Source: CAWIJJ01 sp963836425 (GTDB taxonomy: Bacteria; Acidobacteriota; Terriglobia; Bryobacterales; Bryobacteraceae). Taken from it: DNA of 64,000 nt. The notes under the pieces are model-generated. The model saw only the letters and a list, made by a program, of their open reading frames with translations, did not search any database and was not told the origin of the DNA. The stretch is from positions 62,001 to 126,000 of the forward strand of contig CAWIJJ010000006.1 in the NCBI GenBank assembly GCA_963836425.1. The letters are read 5' to 3'. The translations under genes were made by a program, and so were the position numbers. Below are positions 8,371 through 16,624 of the stretch, one piece after another; position 1 is the first letter of the stretch, and every line of letters begins with the position of its first letter.

Positions 8371-9543
8371 TCAAACGGTCTGCAATGCGGGCAGCCCCAG
8401 GGATTCGCGGACGCGCGGGTGGACCACTTCGCCCGAGTGCGTGACCAGGGTTTCGCGTACGATCTCGTCATCGGGGGCGAGCGAGAGGCGCCCGTCTTTG
8501 ATCAGGTACTTCAAAAAAGTCGCGATGTTGCGGGCGTACATCTGGCTGGCATGGTAGGGAATGGTTGACGGCAGGTTCACGGGCCCGTGAATTTGGATGC
8601 CGTTGTGCTCCACGATTTCGCCGGGACGCGTTAATTCGCAATTGCCGCCGCGCTCGGCGGCGATATCGACGATGACAGAGCCGGGGGCCATGCGCTCCGC
8701 CATTTCGCGGGTGATGAGCACAGGCGCCTTTTTGCCGGGCACGGCGGCGGTGGTGATGACGACGTTCTGTTCGGCCAGCACGGCGCCCAGCGCGTCGCGC
8801 TGCCTGCGATAGAAATCTTCTCCCATGGCTTTGGCGTAGCCGCCCTTGTCTTCGGCGCCGGCCGCCTCCACATCGAGGACGACGAAGCGAGCGCCCAGGC
8901 TCTCGATCTGCTCTTTGACGACGGCGCGGATGTCGTAGCCGCTGACCACGGCGCCGAGGCGGCGGGCGGTGGCGATGGCCTGCAAGCCGGCGACCCCGGC
9001 GCCGATGACGAGGGCGCGCGCGGGGGCGACGGTGCCGGCGGCGGTCATCAGCATGGGAAACATGCGGGGCAGGAAATCGGCGGCGATGAGGACGGCTTTA
9101 TAGCCGGCGACGGTGGCCATGCTGGACAGGGCGTCCATGCTTTGGGCGCGGGTGATGCGCGGCATGAGCTCCATGGAGAGGAAGTCAACGCCGCGGCCGG
9201 CGAGGTCGCGGTTGGCATCCATGGCGGTGAGGGCCTCGCCGAAGCCGATTACGATCTGGCCGCGGCGCATGGCGGCGATGTCGGCGCTGCCGGTTTCCGG
9301 ATTGGACCCGGGTCCGCGGACCTGGAGCAGCACGGCGGCTTCGGCGAAGACCTCGGCGCGCGACGCGAGCCGCACTCCTTTCCCGGCGTACTCCGCGTCC
9401 GGAAAGCCTGCCGCCGATCCAGCGCCGGCCTCCATCACCCACTCCACGCCCGATTTGTTGAGAACGCTCAACGCCGCGGGCACGATGGCGACGCGCCGTT
9501 CCCCGGGCGCCGCTTCCGTTACCACCCCGACCTTTATTGCCAC
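8371..9543 (-). CDS. pntAA: NAD(P) transhydrogenase subunit alpha, part 1
   Basis: A 390-aa soluble NAD(H)-binding domain I of transhydrogenase, related to alanine dehydrogenase. Hallmarks are KVGVVTEAAPGERRVAIVP at the N-terminus, the Rossmann loop VIGAGVAGLQAIATARRLGA near residues 165-184 and a C-terminal dinucleotide domain. GTG at 9543 is chosen because ggagc lies 5 bases upstream and the protein then begins VAIKVGV as family members do. The hydrogenase operon ends only 80 bases upstream on the same strand, so read-through is possible. Confidence 0.94.
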   Translation of the reverse strand: MAIKVGVVTEAAPGERRVAIVPAALSVLNKSGVEWVMEAGAGSAAGFPDAEYAGKGVRLASRAEVFAEAAVLLQVRGPGSNPETGSADIAAMRRGQIVIGFGEALTAMDANRDLAGRGVDFLSMELMPRITRAQSMDALSSMATVAGYKAVLIAADFLPRMFPMLMTAAGTVAPARALVIGAGVAGLQAIATARRLGAVVSGYDIRAVVKEQIESLGARFVVLDVEAAGAEDKGGYAKAMGEDFYRRQRDALGAVLAEQNVVITTAAVPGKKAPVLITREMAERMAPGSVIVDIAAERGGNCELTRPGEIVEHNGIQIHGPVNLPSTIPYHASQMYARNIATFLKYLIKDGRLSLAPDDEIVRETLVTHSGEVVHPRVRESLGLPALQTV

Positions 9544-9623
9544 GAATCGCTCCGTAGGACGGGCCTTCCAGGCCCTGTCCACCTGTAGTTACCATACCGT
9601 GCCGGAGGTCTTCCCGACACCTG

Positions 9624-10118
9624 TTACACCTCTAGCTTCTGTTCGCTGGATTGTGGGGCGCGGCGGAGGAGCCAGATGGAAACGGCGAAAACCAGGATCA
9701 GGAAACCAAGCAGCGCGAGCTCGATCATGGAGTTGCGGAATTCGACGGGCTGGTTCTCGCCTTTCTGCGCCAGGTTCGCCGCCTGCATGGTGATTACGAG
9801 GATGCGGCGTACGGAGGCGATCAAGCCGACGATGAGAAACGGCTCCATGACGAGAGCGTGCGAGTGAATGGAAATGCGCACGGTGTGCAGGATCTCGACG
9901 AAGATGAGGACCAGGAGCAGGTGTTCGAGGACGACGAAGGCTTCCGAGAGGAGGGTTCCGCCGAGGAAGCCGTTCCAGACGGCGACGCCCGCCGCCATGA
10001 GCGCCGAGACGGCGCCTACTACGAGGAGTACGCCGAGAGCCACGTACAATGCGGCTTCGACCGCGTGGGCGAGGCGGCCGAAACGTTTGCGGAGTCCATT
10101 TTCGTCGCGAGGCGGCAT
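9624..10118 (-). CDS. PsiE-like (phosphate-starvation-inducible E family) membrane protein
   Basis: A 164-aa protein with four hydrophobic segments and a central HTVRISIHSHALVMEPFLIVGLIASVRRILVI-type block typical of PsiE/DUF-type membrane proteins. ATG at 10118 overlaps the hypB stop by one base (TGATG), making it the last translationally coupled gene of the hydrogenase operon. The family's biochemical role is unknown; its position suggests a link to the membrane side of hydrogenase function, which is inference. Confidence 0.8.
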   Translation of the reverse strand: MPPRDENGLRKRFGRLAHAVEAALYVALGVLLVVGAVSALMAAGVAVWNGFLGGTLLSEAFVVLEHLLLVLIFVEILHTVRISIHSHALVMEPFLIVGLIASVRRILVITMQAANLAQKGENQPVEFRNSMIELALLGFLILVFAVSIWLLRRAPQSSEQKLEV

Positions 10119-10789
10119 CAGGCGGGCGTTCCGGCGAGGCGCGAGGTCAGCAACCCGAGCCACTCTTCCATGCCGGCGCCGGTTTTGGCGGAAACGGTCA
10201 GGGTGCGGAGCCCGGGACGGACGGACTCGATGGCGAGATGGGCCGCGGGGGCATCGAATTCGACGGCGGCGGCGAGGTCGCCCTTGGTGATGATGGCGAG
10301 GTCGGCGCCGTTAAAGATGGTGGGGTATTTGAGGGGCTTGTCTTCGCCTTCGGTGACGGACATGAGAACCAGCCGGAGCTCCTCGCCGAGATCGTAAGAG
10401 GCGGGACAGACCAGGTTGCCGACGTTCTCGATGAACAGGCAGTCGAGGGCGTTGAGGTCCCACCCATCGAGGGCGCGGCGCACCATCTCGGCTTCCAGGT
10501 GGCAGACGGTGCCGGTGACGATCTGGCGGACGGGGGCGCCGCTGCGGGCGAGGCGCTGCGCGTCGTTTTCGGTGGCGAGGTCTCCTACGAGGGCGGCTAC
10601 ACGCAGGCGGGGGTGCAGGGCGGCGAGGGTCTTTTCGAGGAAGAGGGTCTTGCCGGAACCGGGGCTCGAGACCAGGCTGACGGCGAAGACGCCGGCCGCG
10701 CGGAAGCGGTCGCGCAGCTCGCGGGCGGCCAGGTCGTTCTTCTTGAGAACGTTCTGCCGCACCTCGATCATGCGGGGGCCGGAGCTCAT
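10118..10789 (-). CDS. hypB: Hydrogenase nickel incorporation GTPase HypB
   Basis: A 223-aa GTPase that drives nickel insertion into the hydrogenase large subunit with HypA. The P-loop is SSPGSGKT near residue 41, followed by GDLATENDAQR, the nickel/zinc site around GTVCHLEAEMV (Cys and His), ENVGNLVCP, and the guanine loop ITKGDLA. It lacks the His-rich N-terminal nickel store and the CxxCGC motif seen in some HypBs. ATG 10789 overlaps the hypA stop by four bases. Confidence 0.95.
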   Translation of the reverse strand: MSSGPRMIEVRQNVLKKNDLAARELRDRFRAAGVFAVSLVSSPGSGKTLFLEKTLAALHPRLRVAALVGDLATENDAQRLARSGAPVRQIVTGTVCHLEAEMVRRALDGWDLNALDCLFIENVGNLVCPASYDLGEELRLVLMSVTEGEDKPLKYPTIFNGADLAIITKGDLAAAVEFDAPAAHLAIESVRPGLRTLTVSAKTGAGMEEWLGLLTSRLAGTPA

Positions 10790-11130
10790 CGATCCACCTC
10801 GAGCGCGGTCACCAGCAGTTCGCGGCCTTCGAGCACCTCGGGCGTGGGCGTCTCGCACACCGGACAGCGCAGCCACTGAATGGACGGAACCTGGCGGGGT
10901 TCGCGGCAGGATGGGCAAAAGACGACGATGGGGACGTTTTCGATCACCAGGCGGGAACCCTCGAGCGGGGTGCCCGCGGAGACCATTTCGTAGGATCCGA
11001 GCAGGGCATCCTGCACCACTCCGGAAAGGGGGCCGAGCTTCAAGTGAATGGCCAGCACGCGCACGCCGCGGGTTGCGGCTTCTTCCTGGGCGAGGTCCAC
11101 GAGGCTGGAGGCGATGGACAGCTCATGCAT
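10786..11130 (-). CDS. hypA: Hydrogenase nickel chaperone HypA
   Basis: A 114-aa HypA that delivers nickel to the large subunit. It starts with the invariant MHELS (His2 is a nickel ligand) and carries the structural zinc site as two CxxC pairs, CPSC near residue 72 and CPVC near 90. It overlaps the stop of the SIS-domain gene by 8 bases and hypB by 4, fixing its place in the operon. Confidence 0.95.
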   Translation of the reverse strand: MHELSIASSLVDLAQEEAATRGVRVLAIHLKLGPLSGVVQDALLGSYEMVSAGTPLEGSRLVIENVPIVVFCPSCREPRQVPSIQWLRCPVCETPTPEVLEGRELLVTALEVDR

Positions 11131-12302
11131 GGGCGGTCACCTCAAGCAGTTCGCGGAGGACGTGATAGATGGACGCCTGGACTTCCTGAATGCGGGGGAT
11201 GTAATCGCAGCGGACGACGATGGGGAAGTCGGCCAGGCCGCGGCGCACGACTTCGCCGCCGTCGTAGCCGAGGAGGGCGACGGTGGTGAGATTGCGGCGG
11301 CGGGCTTCTTCAAAGGTGGCGAGGAGGTTGCGGGATCCGCCGCTGGTGGAGATGCCGATGACGACGTCGGCCGGTTTCGAGTGAGCGATGAGCTGGCGGA
11401 GGAACATGACTTCGGGGCCCACGTCGTTGGCGAGCGCGGTGAGGATGGCGGGTTCGGAGGAAAGGGAGAGGGCGGGGACGGGGCGCAGGCCGGGTGGTGG
11501 AGCGACGCAGTCGATGGCCCAGTCGTTGGCGTCGGTGGCGGAACCGCCGTTGCCGAAGATGAGCAGGCGGCCGCCGGCGCGGATGCGCTCGCCGATGGCG
11601 ATGGCAGTTTCGACGATGCGGTCCGCTTCCTGCTCCGCGACCTGGGCGCGCAGGCGCGCGTCGTCGGCTACTTTGACGCGAATGGATCCGGCGACCTGTT
11701 CGGGGAGGCCGGATGCGCTGCCGGCGGAGGTTCCGAGGAAGGGATAGAGAAAAGACGCGTTTCCGGCTTCCGAATCGAGCTCCTGGTGCTCGAGGTAGAC
11801 GTGCACTGTTTCCCAGAGGGTGTGGTAGAGGATCTCGATCATCTCCTGATGCTGGAAGGGGTCGGGAGAAAAATGCGGGACGGCAAAGTCGGCGGCGGTG
11901 CCAGGGAGGGCGAAGGTCATGGCGCCGCGGGCGCGGGCGGAGGCGAGCGCGCGAGCCACTTCAGCGTCGCCTTCGGGCGGACCGAAACCCATCAGGATGT
12001 CATCGGGAGCAGGCGATGGCGGCGAGGGAGGAGGCGAAGCTTTGCGAGAGATCGACGGCGGGGAGCGCGCGCTTGCCGACGATGACGGGGTGGATGAATT
12101 CCACCGAGACATGCTGGGCGTCGGTGGAGTAGGCACCGCGGCCGAAGGCGAGCAGGCGGCCACCGCGGAGGAAGCGGGCGGCCATTTCGGAACAGGCGAG
12201 CGCGAGGCGTCCGGCCTGGGCTTCGAAGAACTCGCCGTAGACGCGATTGCGTTCAAGCAGGGAGCGGGAGGCGATTTGGGAGAGCTGGGACGAAGCAATC
12301 AT
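11123..12302 (-). pseudogene. Double SIS-domain sugar isomerase-like gene, +1 frameshift
   Basis: Two frames make one protein of about 390 aa. Frame 1 from ATG 12302 gives an N-terminal SIS domain (RGGRLLAFGRGAYSTDAQH) and stops at 12000; frame 2 continues with PDDILMGFGPPEGDAEVARAL and then a second, GmhA-like SIS domain (LLIFGNGGSATDANDWA, VIGISTSGGSRNLL) to 11123. The break is one extra base, most simply in the GGG run (plus strand) at 12005-12007. SIS domains bind phosphosugars; GmhA isomerises sedoheptulose 7-phosphate. The gene sits between hypE and hypA, overlapping hypA by 8 bases, so a role tied to hydrogenase maturation is possible but unproved. It may be intact in the real genome. 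Confidence 0.8.
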
Positions 12303-12307
12303 CGGGA

Positions 12308-13438
12308 TCAGCAGATGCGGGGCAGCGGGTCGCCGACGAGCATGTCCATGATGCGAGTGCCGCCGAACTGGGTTCGGAGGAGGACGAGGCCGGGCGGGTC
12401 GGCCTTGACGATGCCTGCGATGGCCGCTTCGCTCCCGAGGGGATGGGCGCGCATGGCATGGAGCGCGGCCTGCGCCTGATCGCCATCGACGAAGACGACC
12501 ATGCGGCCTTCGCAGGCGACGTAGAGCGGGTCGATGCCGAGGATTTCGGAAGCGCCGCGAACTTCGGGGCGAACGGGGACGGCGGTCTCGTCGAGAACCA
12601 CGGAGACGCCGGCGGCCGCGGCCACTTCGTTCAGGATGGTGCCCACGCCGCCGCGAGTGGCGTCGCGCATGCAGCGGACGCCGGGCGCCGCGGCCAGGAG
12701 GGCGTCGGCGAGCGGCCAGAGGGAGGCGGTGTCGCTGCGCAGATCGGATTCGAGTTCGAGCTCACCGCGGGCGAGCATAATGGTGATGCCGTGGTCGCCG
12801 ACGGGGCCGGAGATGAGGACGGCGTCGCCCGGGCGGACACCGGCTGCGCCGAGGGCGATGTCGCGTTCGATGACACCGATGCCGGAGGTGTTGATGAAGC
12901 AGCCGTCGGCCTTGCCGCGCTGCACGACTTTCGTATCGCCGGTGACGATGGCAACGCCTGCGGCGGCAGAGGCGCGGGCCATCGATTCGACGATGCGCTT
13001 GAGGTCGGCGGTGGGGAATCCTTCTTCGAGGATGAAGCCGGCGGTGAGATAGAGCGGGCGCGCGCCGGCGACGGCGAGATCGTTGACGGTGCCGTTCACG
13101 GCGAGGTCGCCCACGTCGCCGCCGGGGAAGAAGAGAGGAGAGACGACGAAGGAATCGGTGGTGAGGGCGAGGCGGCTGCCGTTGACGGCGAAGACGGCCT
13201 GGTCCTCGAGGGGCTCGAGGAGCGGATTGCGGAAGGCTTCGAGAAACACGGCGTCCACGAGCGTGCGGCTGGCCTTGCCTCCGGCGCCATGAGCCATGGT
13301 GATGCGCTCTTCGCGGAGGACGGCCTTGCGGCGGCGGACGCGTTCGATGCGTTCGAGCACCTGCTCTTCGCGGCCGGGTCCGGAGGTGCCGTGCTCGTGC
13401 ACCAGCTTTTCGGCCCAGGCTGCCGTCTTTTCGCTCAT
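12308..13438 (-). CDS. hypE: Hydrogenase maturation protein HypE (carbamoyl dehydratase)
   Basis: A 376-aa AIR-synthase-like enzyme that dehydrates the carbamoyl group to cyanide for the Fe(CN)2CO site. It ends in the required PRIC with C-terminal Cys as the thiocarbamate carrier. Core motifs: ITMAHGAGGKASRTLVD near 46-62, DSFVVSPLFFPGGDVG near 95-110, VTGDTKVVQRGKADG near 165-180 and CMRDATRGGVGT near 250. It has an extra charged N-terminal helix of about 45 residues before the catalytic domain. ATG 13438 overlaps the hypD stop by four bases. Confidence 0.96.
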   Translation of the reverse strand: MSEKTAAWAEKLVHEHGTSGPGREEQVLERIERVRRRKAVLREERITMAHGAGGKASRTLVDAVFLEAFRNPLLEPLEDQAVFAVNGSRLALTTDSFVVSPLFFPGGDVGDLAVNGTVNDLAVAGARPLYLTAGFILEEGFPTADLKRIVESMARASAAAGVAIVTGDTKVVQRGKADGCFINTSGIGVIERDIALGAAGVRPGDAVLISGPVGDHGITIMLARGELELESDLRSDTASLWPLADALLAAAPGVRCMRDATRGGVGTILNEVAAAAGVSVVLDETAVPVRPEVRGASEILGIDPLYVACEGRMVVFVDGDQAQAALHAMRAHPLGSEAAIAGIVKADPPGLVLLRTQFGGTRIMDMLVGDPLPRIC

Positions 13439-14559
13439 CGGGCTGCCTCTTTGACGCGGTCGCGCGTGAACCTGCCGAAGTTGTAATAGGCCGCGCAGGC
13501 CCCTTCAGAGGAGACCATGCAAGTGCCGATGGGTGTTTCGGGCGTGCAGGCGGTTCCGAATACCTTGCACTCCCAGGGCTTGAGAACGCCTTTCAACACT
13601 TCGCCGCACTGGCAGGCTTTGGGATCGGCAACGCGCACGCCGGGTATGGCGAAAATCTTTTCGGCGTCGAAGCGGGCGTACTCCTCGCGCAGTTTCAGGG
13701 CGGACTGTGAAATGAAACCGAGGCCGCGCCATTCGAAGTAGGCGCGCAGTTCCATGGTGCGCTGGATGGCCTTGAGGGCGGCGCGATTGCCTTCCCAGGG
13801 AACGACGCGGGTGTACTGGTTCTCGACTTCGCAGCGGCCGTCGGCGAGCTGTTGGAGGAGCATGTGGACCGATTGCAGAATGTCGAGCGGCTCGAATCCG
13901 GCCACGACCACGGGCCGGTGAAAAGCGTCGGCGATGAACTGGTAGGGCCGGCAGCCGATGGCAGTGGAGACGTGGCCCGGCCCGAGGAAGCCATCGAGAC
14001 GCAGGTCCGGCGATTCGAGAATGGCCTTGATGGCGGGCACGATGGTGACGTGGCTGCAAAAGATGGAGAAGTTGGCGAGCCCCTCTTCTTCGGCCTTGAG
14101 GACGGTGAGGGCGGTGGACGGCGCGGTGGTTTCAAAGCCGATGGCGAGGAACACCACGCGGCGATCGGGATTCTTGCGGGCGATCTTAAGGGCATCGAGG
14201 GGCGAGTAGACCATGCGGATATCGGCGCCTTCGGCGTTGGCGTCGAGGAACGAGCCGTTGCCGCCGGGAACGCGCATCATGTCGCCGAAGGTGGCGAGGA
14301 TGACGCCGGGCTGGCGCGCGATGTGGATGGCATCGTCGATGCGGCCCATGGGGATGACGCACACGGGACAGCCGGGCCCGTGGACGAGGGTGATGTTTTC
14401 CGGCAGGTAGTCTTCGATGCCGTGCTTGTAAATGGTATGGGTGTGGCCGCCGCACACCTCCATGAACCGGTAGTGCCGGTCGGGACGGGCGAGGCGCGCG
14501 ATCTGCTGCGCCAGTTCGGCGGCGATTTCCCGGTCGCGGAACTCATCCACGAAACGCAT
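13435..14559 (-). CDS. hypD: Hydrogenase maturation protein HypD
   Basis: A 374-aa Fe-S scaffold where the Fe(CN)2CO unit is assembled with HypC. The catalytic motifs are present: MEVCGGHTHTIYKHG near residues 33-47, GPGCPVCV near 61-68, GFETTAPST near 149-157, and the C-terminal cluster ligands in DPKACQCGEVLKG, WECKVFGTACTPETPIGTCMVSSEG. Length is standard. It is spaced two bases from hypC and overlaps hypE. Confidence 0.97.
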   Translation of the reverse strand: MRFVDEFRDREIAAELAQQIARLARPDRHYRFMEVCGGHTHTIYKHGIEDYLPENITLVHGPGCPVCVIPMGRIDDAIHIARQPGVILATFGDMMRVPGGNGSFLDANAEGADIRMVYSPLDALKIARKNPDRRVVFLAIGFETTAPSTALTVLKAEEEGLANFSIFCSHVTIVPAIKAILESPDLRLDGFLGPGHVSTAIGCRPYQFIADAFHRPVVVAGFEPLDILQSVHMLLQQLADGRCEVENQYTRVVPWEGNRAALKAIQRTMELRAYFEWRGLGFISQSALKLREEYARFDAEKIFAIPGVRVADPKACQCGEVLKGVLKPWECKVFGTACTPETPIGTCMVSSEGACAAYYNFGRFTRDRVKEAAR

Positions 14560-14561
14560 GA

Positions 14562-14843
14562 TCAGCCGCTCCTTTCCGGCGGCTCTTCCTCGGATGCCTG
14601 AAAGGCCGCCACCTCATCCTGGTAAGCCTGGCCGAGGCCGTGCAAAAACTCGAGAGACGCGCGGGCTTCGGCTTCGTCGACTTTGGAAATGGCGAAGCCG
14701 ACGTGAATCAGCACCCAGTCGCCGGGGGCGACGTTGTCCACCAGGCCGATGTTCACATTGCGGCGGATGCCGCTTACGTCCGCGGTGGCCAGATCGCTAC
14801 CGGGAATGAATTGTACGACCTGGGCTGGAATCGCGAGGCACAT
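14562..14843 (-). CDS. hypC: Hydrogenase maturation chaperone HypC
   Basis: A 93-aa HypC/HupF chaperone. It begins MCLAIPAQV, with Cys2 as the ligand that carries the Fe(CN)2CO precursor and docks HypD and the immature large subunit; GDWVLIHVGFAISKVDEAEA near residues 41-60 completes the OB-fold. The start overlaps the stop of the endopeptidase gene (TAATG). Confidence 0.96.
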   Translation of the reverse strand: MCLAIPAQVVQFIPGSDLATADVSGIRRNVNIGLVDNVAPGDWVLIHVGFAISKVDEAEARASLEFLHGLGQAYQDEVAAFQASEEEPPERSG

Positions 14844-15322
14844 TATGCCGCTCCTCTCGCGCGCTTGTGCACGAGCAGATCCCGGACCATGGATGCCGCC
14901 GTTTCGACAGCCGCCTCCACGTGCGGGCTCAGCGGGGCGCCCTCTTCGAGAGAGGCCGGTTCGCAGCCGACGATGAGGACGCGGCCGGGTGTGCCGCCGA
15001 GCGCTCGCAGGGCGCTGAAGATGCTCGCAGGGCTCATGGTGTGGGCGTCGGCGGCGGGCGGCGCGTGAACTTCATCGAGGTCCGGCTCCATAACGTAGAG
15101 AGTGCCGGGCGTGCCGCCGCGGGGCAGCAGGTCGATGAGGATAGTGAGGTCGTACCTGCCGTCCAGCAACTCGTAGGCGAGGTGCAGGCTGCGGATTCCA
15201 AAATCCGCAACCCGCACATCCTGGGGCAATGCCTCCGCGCGCAGCCGGCGTACGACTTCGACGCCGAACGCATCATCGCCCAGAAAAATATTCCCGATGC
15301 CTGCAACCAGTGTGCCGGGCAT
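14843..15322 (-). CDS. [NiFe] hydrogenase maturation endopeptidase (HyaD/HybD family)
   Basis: A 159-aa nickel-sensing endopeptidase that trims the large-subunit C-terminus after nickel insertion. The N-terminal VAGIGNIFLGDDAFGVEVVRRL (acidic residue in GDD), an Asp in the LIDLLPRGG block near 62, and the His of DAHTMSP near 92 match the three HybD metal-binding positions. The substrate is presumably the 26-residue tail on the large subunit encoded upstream. Confidence 0.93.
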   Translation of the reverse strand: MPGTLVAGIGNIFLGDDAFGVEVVRRLRAEALPQDVRVADFGIRSLHLAYELLDGRYDLTILIDLLPRGGTPGTLYVMEPDLDEVHAPPAADAHTMSPASIFSALRALGGTPGRVLIVGCEPASLEEGAPLSPHVEAAVETAASMVRDLLVHKRARGAA

Positions 15323-15326
15323 TGGC

Positions 15327-15437
15327 TTACATCGAGCTCAACTTCGCGTACCGGACCATGTCCGGTATCGATTTGACGAATAAATAGGTCGCGAAACTGC
15401 CGACCACGACGGTTACGGCCCATCCGAAAGTTCTCAT
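15327..15437 (-). CDS. DUF6893-like 36-aa single-pass micro-protein
   Basis: A micro-ORF of 36 codons: starts MRTFGWAVTVVVGSF, then a hydrophobic helix, then SIPDMVRYAKL at the C-terminus. A very strong ggaggtgg site precedes ATG 15437; the ATG overlaps the stop of the upstream gene (ATGA) and the stop lies four bases before the endopeptidase start. Its one membrane helix followed by a basic, Pro-containing short tail resembles DUF6893 proteins. Likely a membrane micro-subunit or anchor factor for the hydrogenase; function is inference. Confidence 0.75.
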   Translation of the reverse strand: MRTFGWAVTVVVGSFATYLFVKSIPDMVRYAKLSSM

Positions 15438-16624
15438 GGTTCCACCTCCAGCAATTCGATTTCGTCGGGATAGAAATAGTAAAAGCGGCCGTAGTGTCCC
15501 GCCAGGTCGGCCGCCGGGTCGCCTTCAACAGTTACTGCCACGTACACACGATCTTCGACATCCCGATGGACGGCCTCGACGCGGGCCGCGCGACCCTTCA
15601 GGAAGAGGTCCATCGAATCGGCGCGCCGTTTGGGAACGAGGCGCACGCGCGACCCGCGGGCGACGCGCCCGCCGGGGATTTCGATTTCGGCCTCTTCGGG
15701 CTTTTCGCCTGCCGGATTGAAGAAATCTTCGCCGGGGACAGCTCGCATTCCGCGAACCGCGCCGTGCAGGCGCTCGAACATTTCACGGGGAATGGAATCG
15801 GAGCGCTCGACGATGCGGCGGGCGCGGTCGTCGGCGGCGCAGGCTTCGCGCTTCTCGTCATCGGTCAGGGTCATGACGCGGAGGGTGAGCATCTCGTCCA
15901 TTTCGGTGGCGTCGAAGAAGTCGCCCGGGCTTTCCGGCGCGATGGCCGGATAGTCTTCGAGGATGATGGGGGAGGAGAGCATGACCTCGCGGTCGCCCGG
16001 TTTTCCGGTGAGGACCGGCCAGGTGTTCAGGTTGGCGCAGGCGCGGGCGGCGTCGATGGCGCGGAGCGGCGGATCCATGAGTGAGACGAAGGAGCCGCGC
16101 TCGACAGAGAGCAGGGTGTGCGCGCCCACCAGGGAGCGGCGCATGGCCGCGGCACGGGCGGCGCCGGCGTCGATATCGGTCAGGTTCTCGAGGCGAAGGC
16201 GGAACCTGAAGAGGCCGTCCACCTTTTCGACGGAAACGCGGGTGAGGCCCGTGATCGGGCCTCCCGCGGCAGGAATAAGGAAAGGCTCGATGCGTTCCTC
16301 CGTAAGGGAATCGAGCGCGCAGGGACCGACATCGATGGTCCTCTCCGCTCCGGTTTCCCACGCCGCATCGAACTCATGCTTGTCCTCTTCCACCTGTAAA
16401 AAACGAATCGTGCCGGAGACCGAGGCCGCGCCTTGCGATTCGACGAGGCACTCGGTCTGCATTTCCCAGGGATCTCCGCCGCCTTCGCTCCAGACGCGCG
16501 GAGCGACGATCCCGAATTGCCAGCGAAAACGGTTTTTGACCGACGAGGGGCGGTAGGGATACAAAATGTAACCCTCGTAGAGCACCGCGTCGGCAATCTT
16601 TCTGGCCTGGTCGAGTTTGTTCAT
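15434..16624 (-). CDS. Conserved hydrogenase-cluster protein of unknown function (396 aa)
   Basis: A soluble 396-aa protein with N-terminal YEGYILYPYRPSSVKNR and FGIVAPRVW, a central region rich in acidic residues (FFDATEMDEMLTLRVMTLTD) and a C-terminal beta-rich module (GSRVRLVPKRRADSMDLFLKG, YGRFYYFYPDEIELLEV). It has very few Cys and no signal peptide. It overlaps DUF6084 and the micro-protein gene by four bases on each side, so it is an integral part of the hydrogenase operon. I recognise it only as a protein that travels with high-affinity hydrogenase clusters. Confidence 0.8.
   Translation of the reverse strand: MNKLDQARKIADAVLYEGYILYPYRPSSVKNRFRWQFGIVAPRVWSEGGGDPWEMQTECLVESQGAASVSGTIRFLQVEEDKHEFDAAWETGAERTIDVGPCALDSLTEERIEPFLIPAAGGPITGLTRVSVEKVDGLFRFRLRLENLTDIDAGAARAAAMRRSLVGAHTLLSVERGSFVSLMDPPLRAIDAARACANLNTWPVLTGKPGDREVMLSSPIILEDYPAIAPESPGDFFDATEMDEMLTLRVMTLTDDEKREACAADDRARRIVERSDSIPREMFERLHGAVRGMRAVPGEDFFNPAGEKPEEAEIEIPGGRVARGSRVRLVPKRRADSMDLFLKGRAARVEAVHRDVEDRVYVAVTVEGDPAADLAGHYGRFYYFYPDEIELLEVEP

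Noticed and set aside
12443..13486. 347-aa plus-strand ORF
   Set aside because: Antisense to hypE; Gly/Asp/Glu-rich shadow composition.
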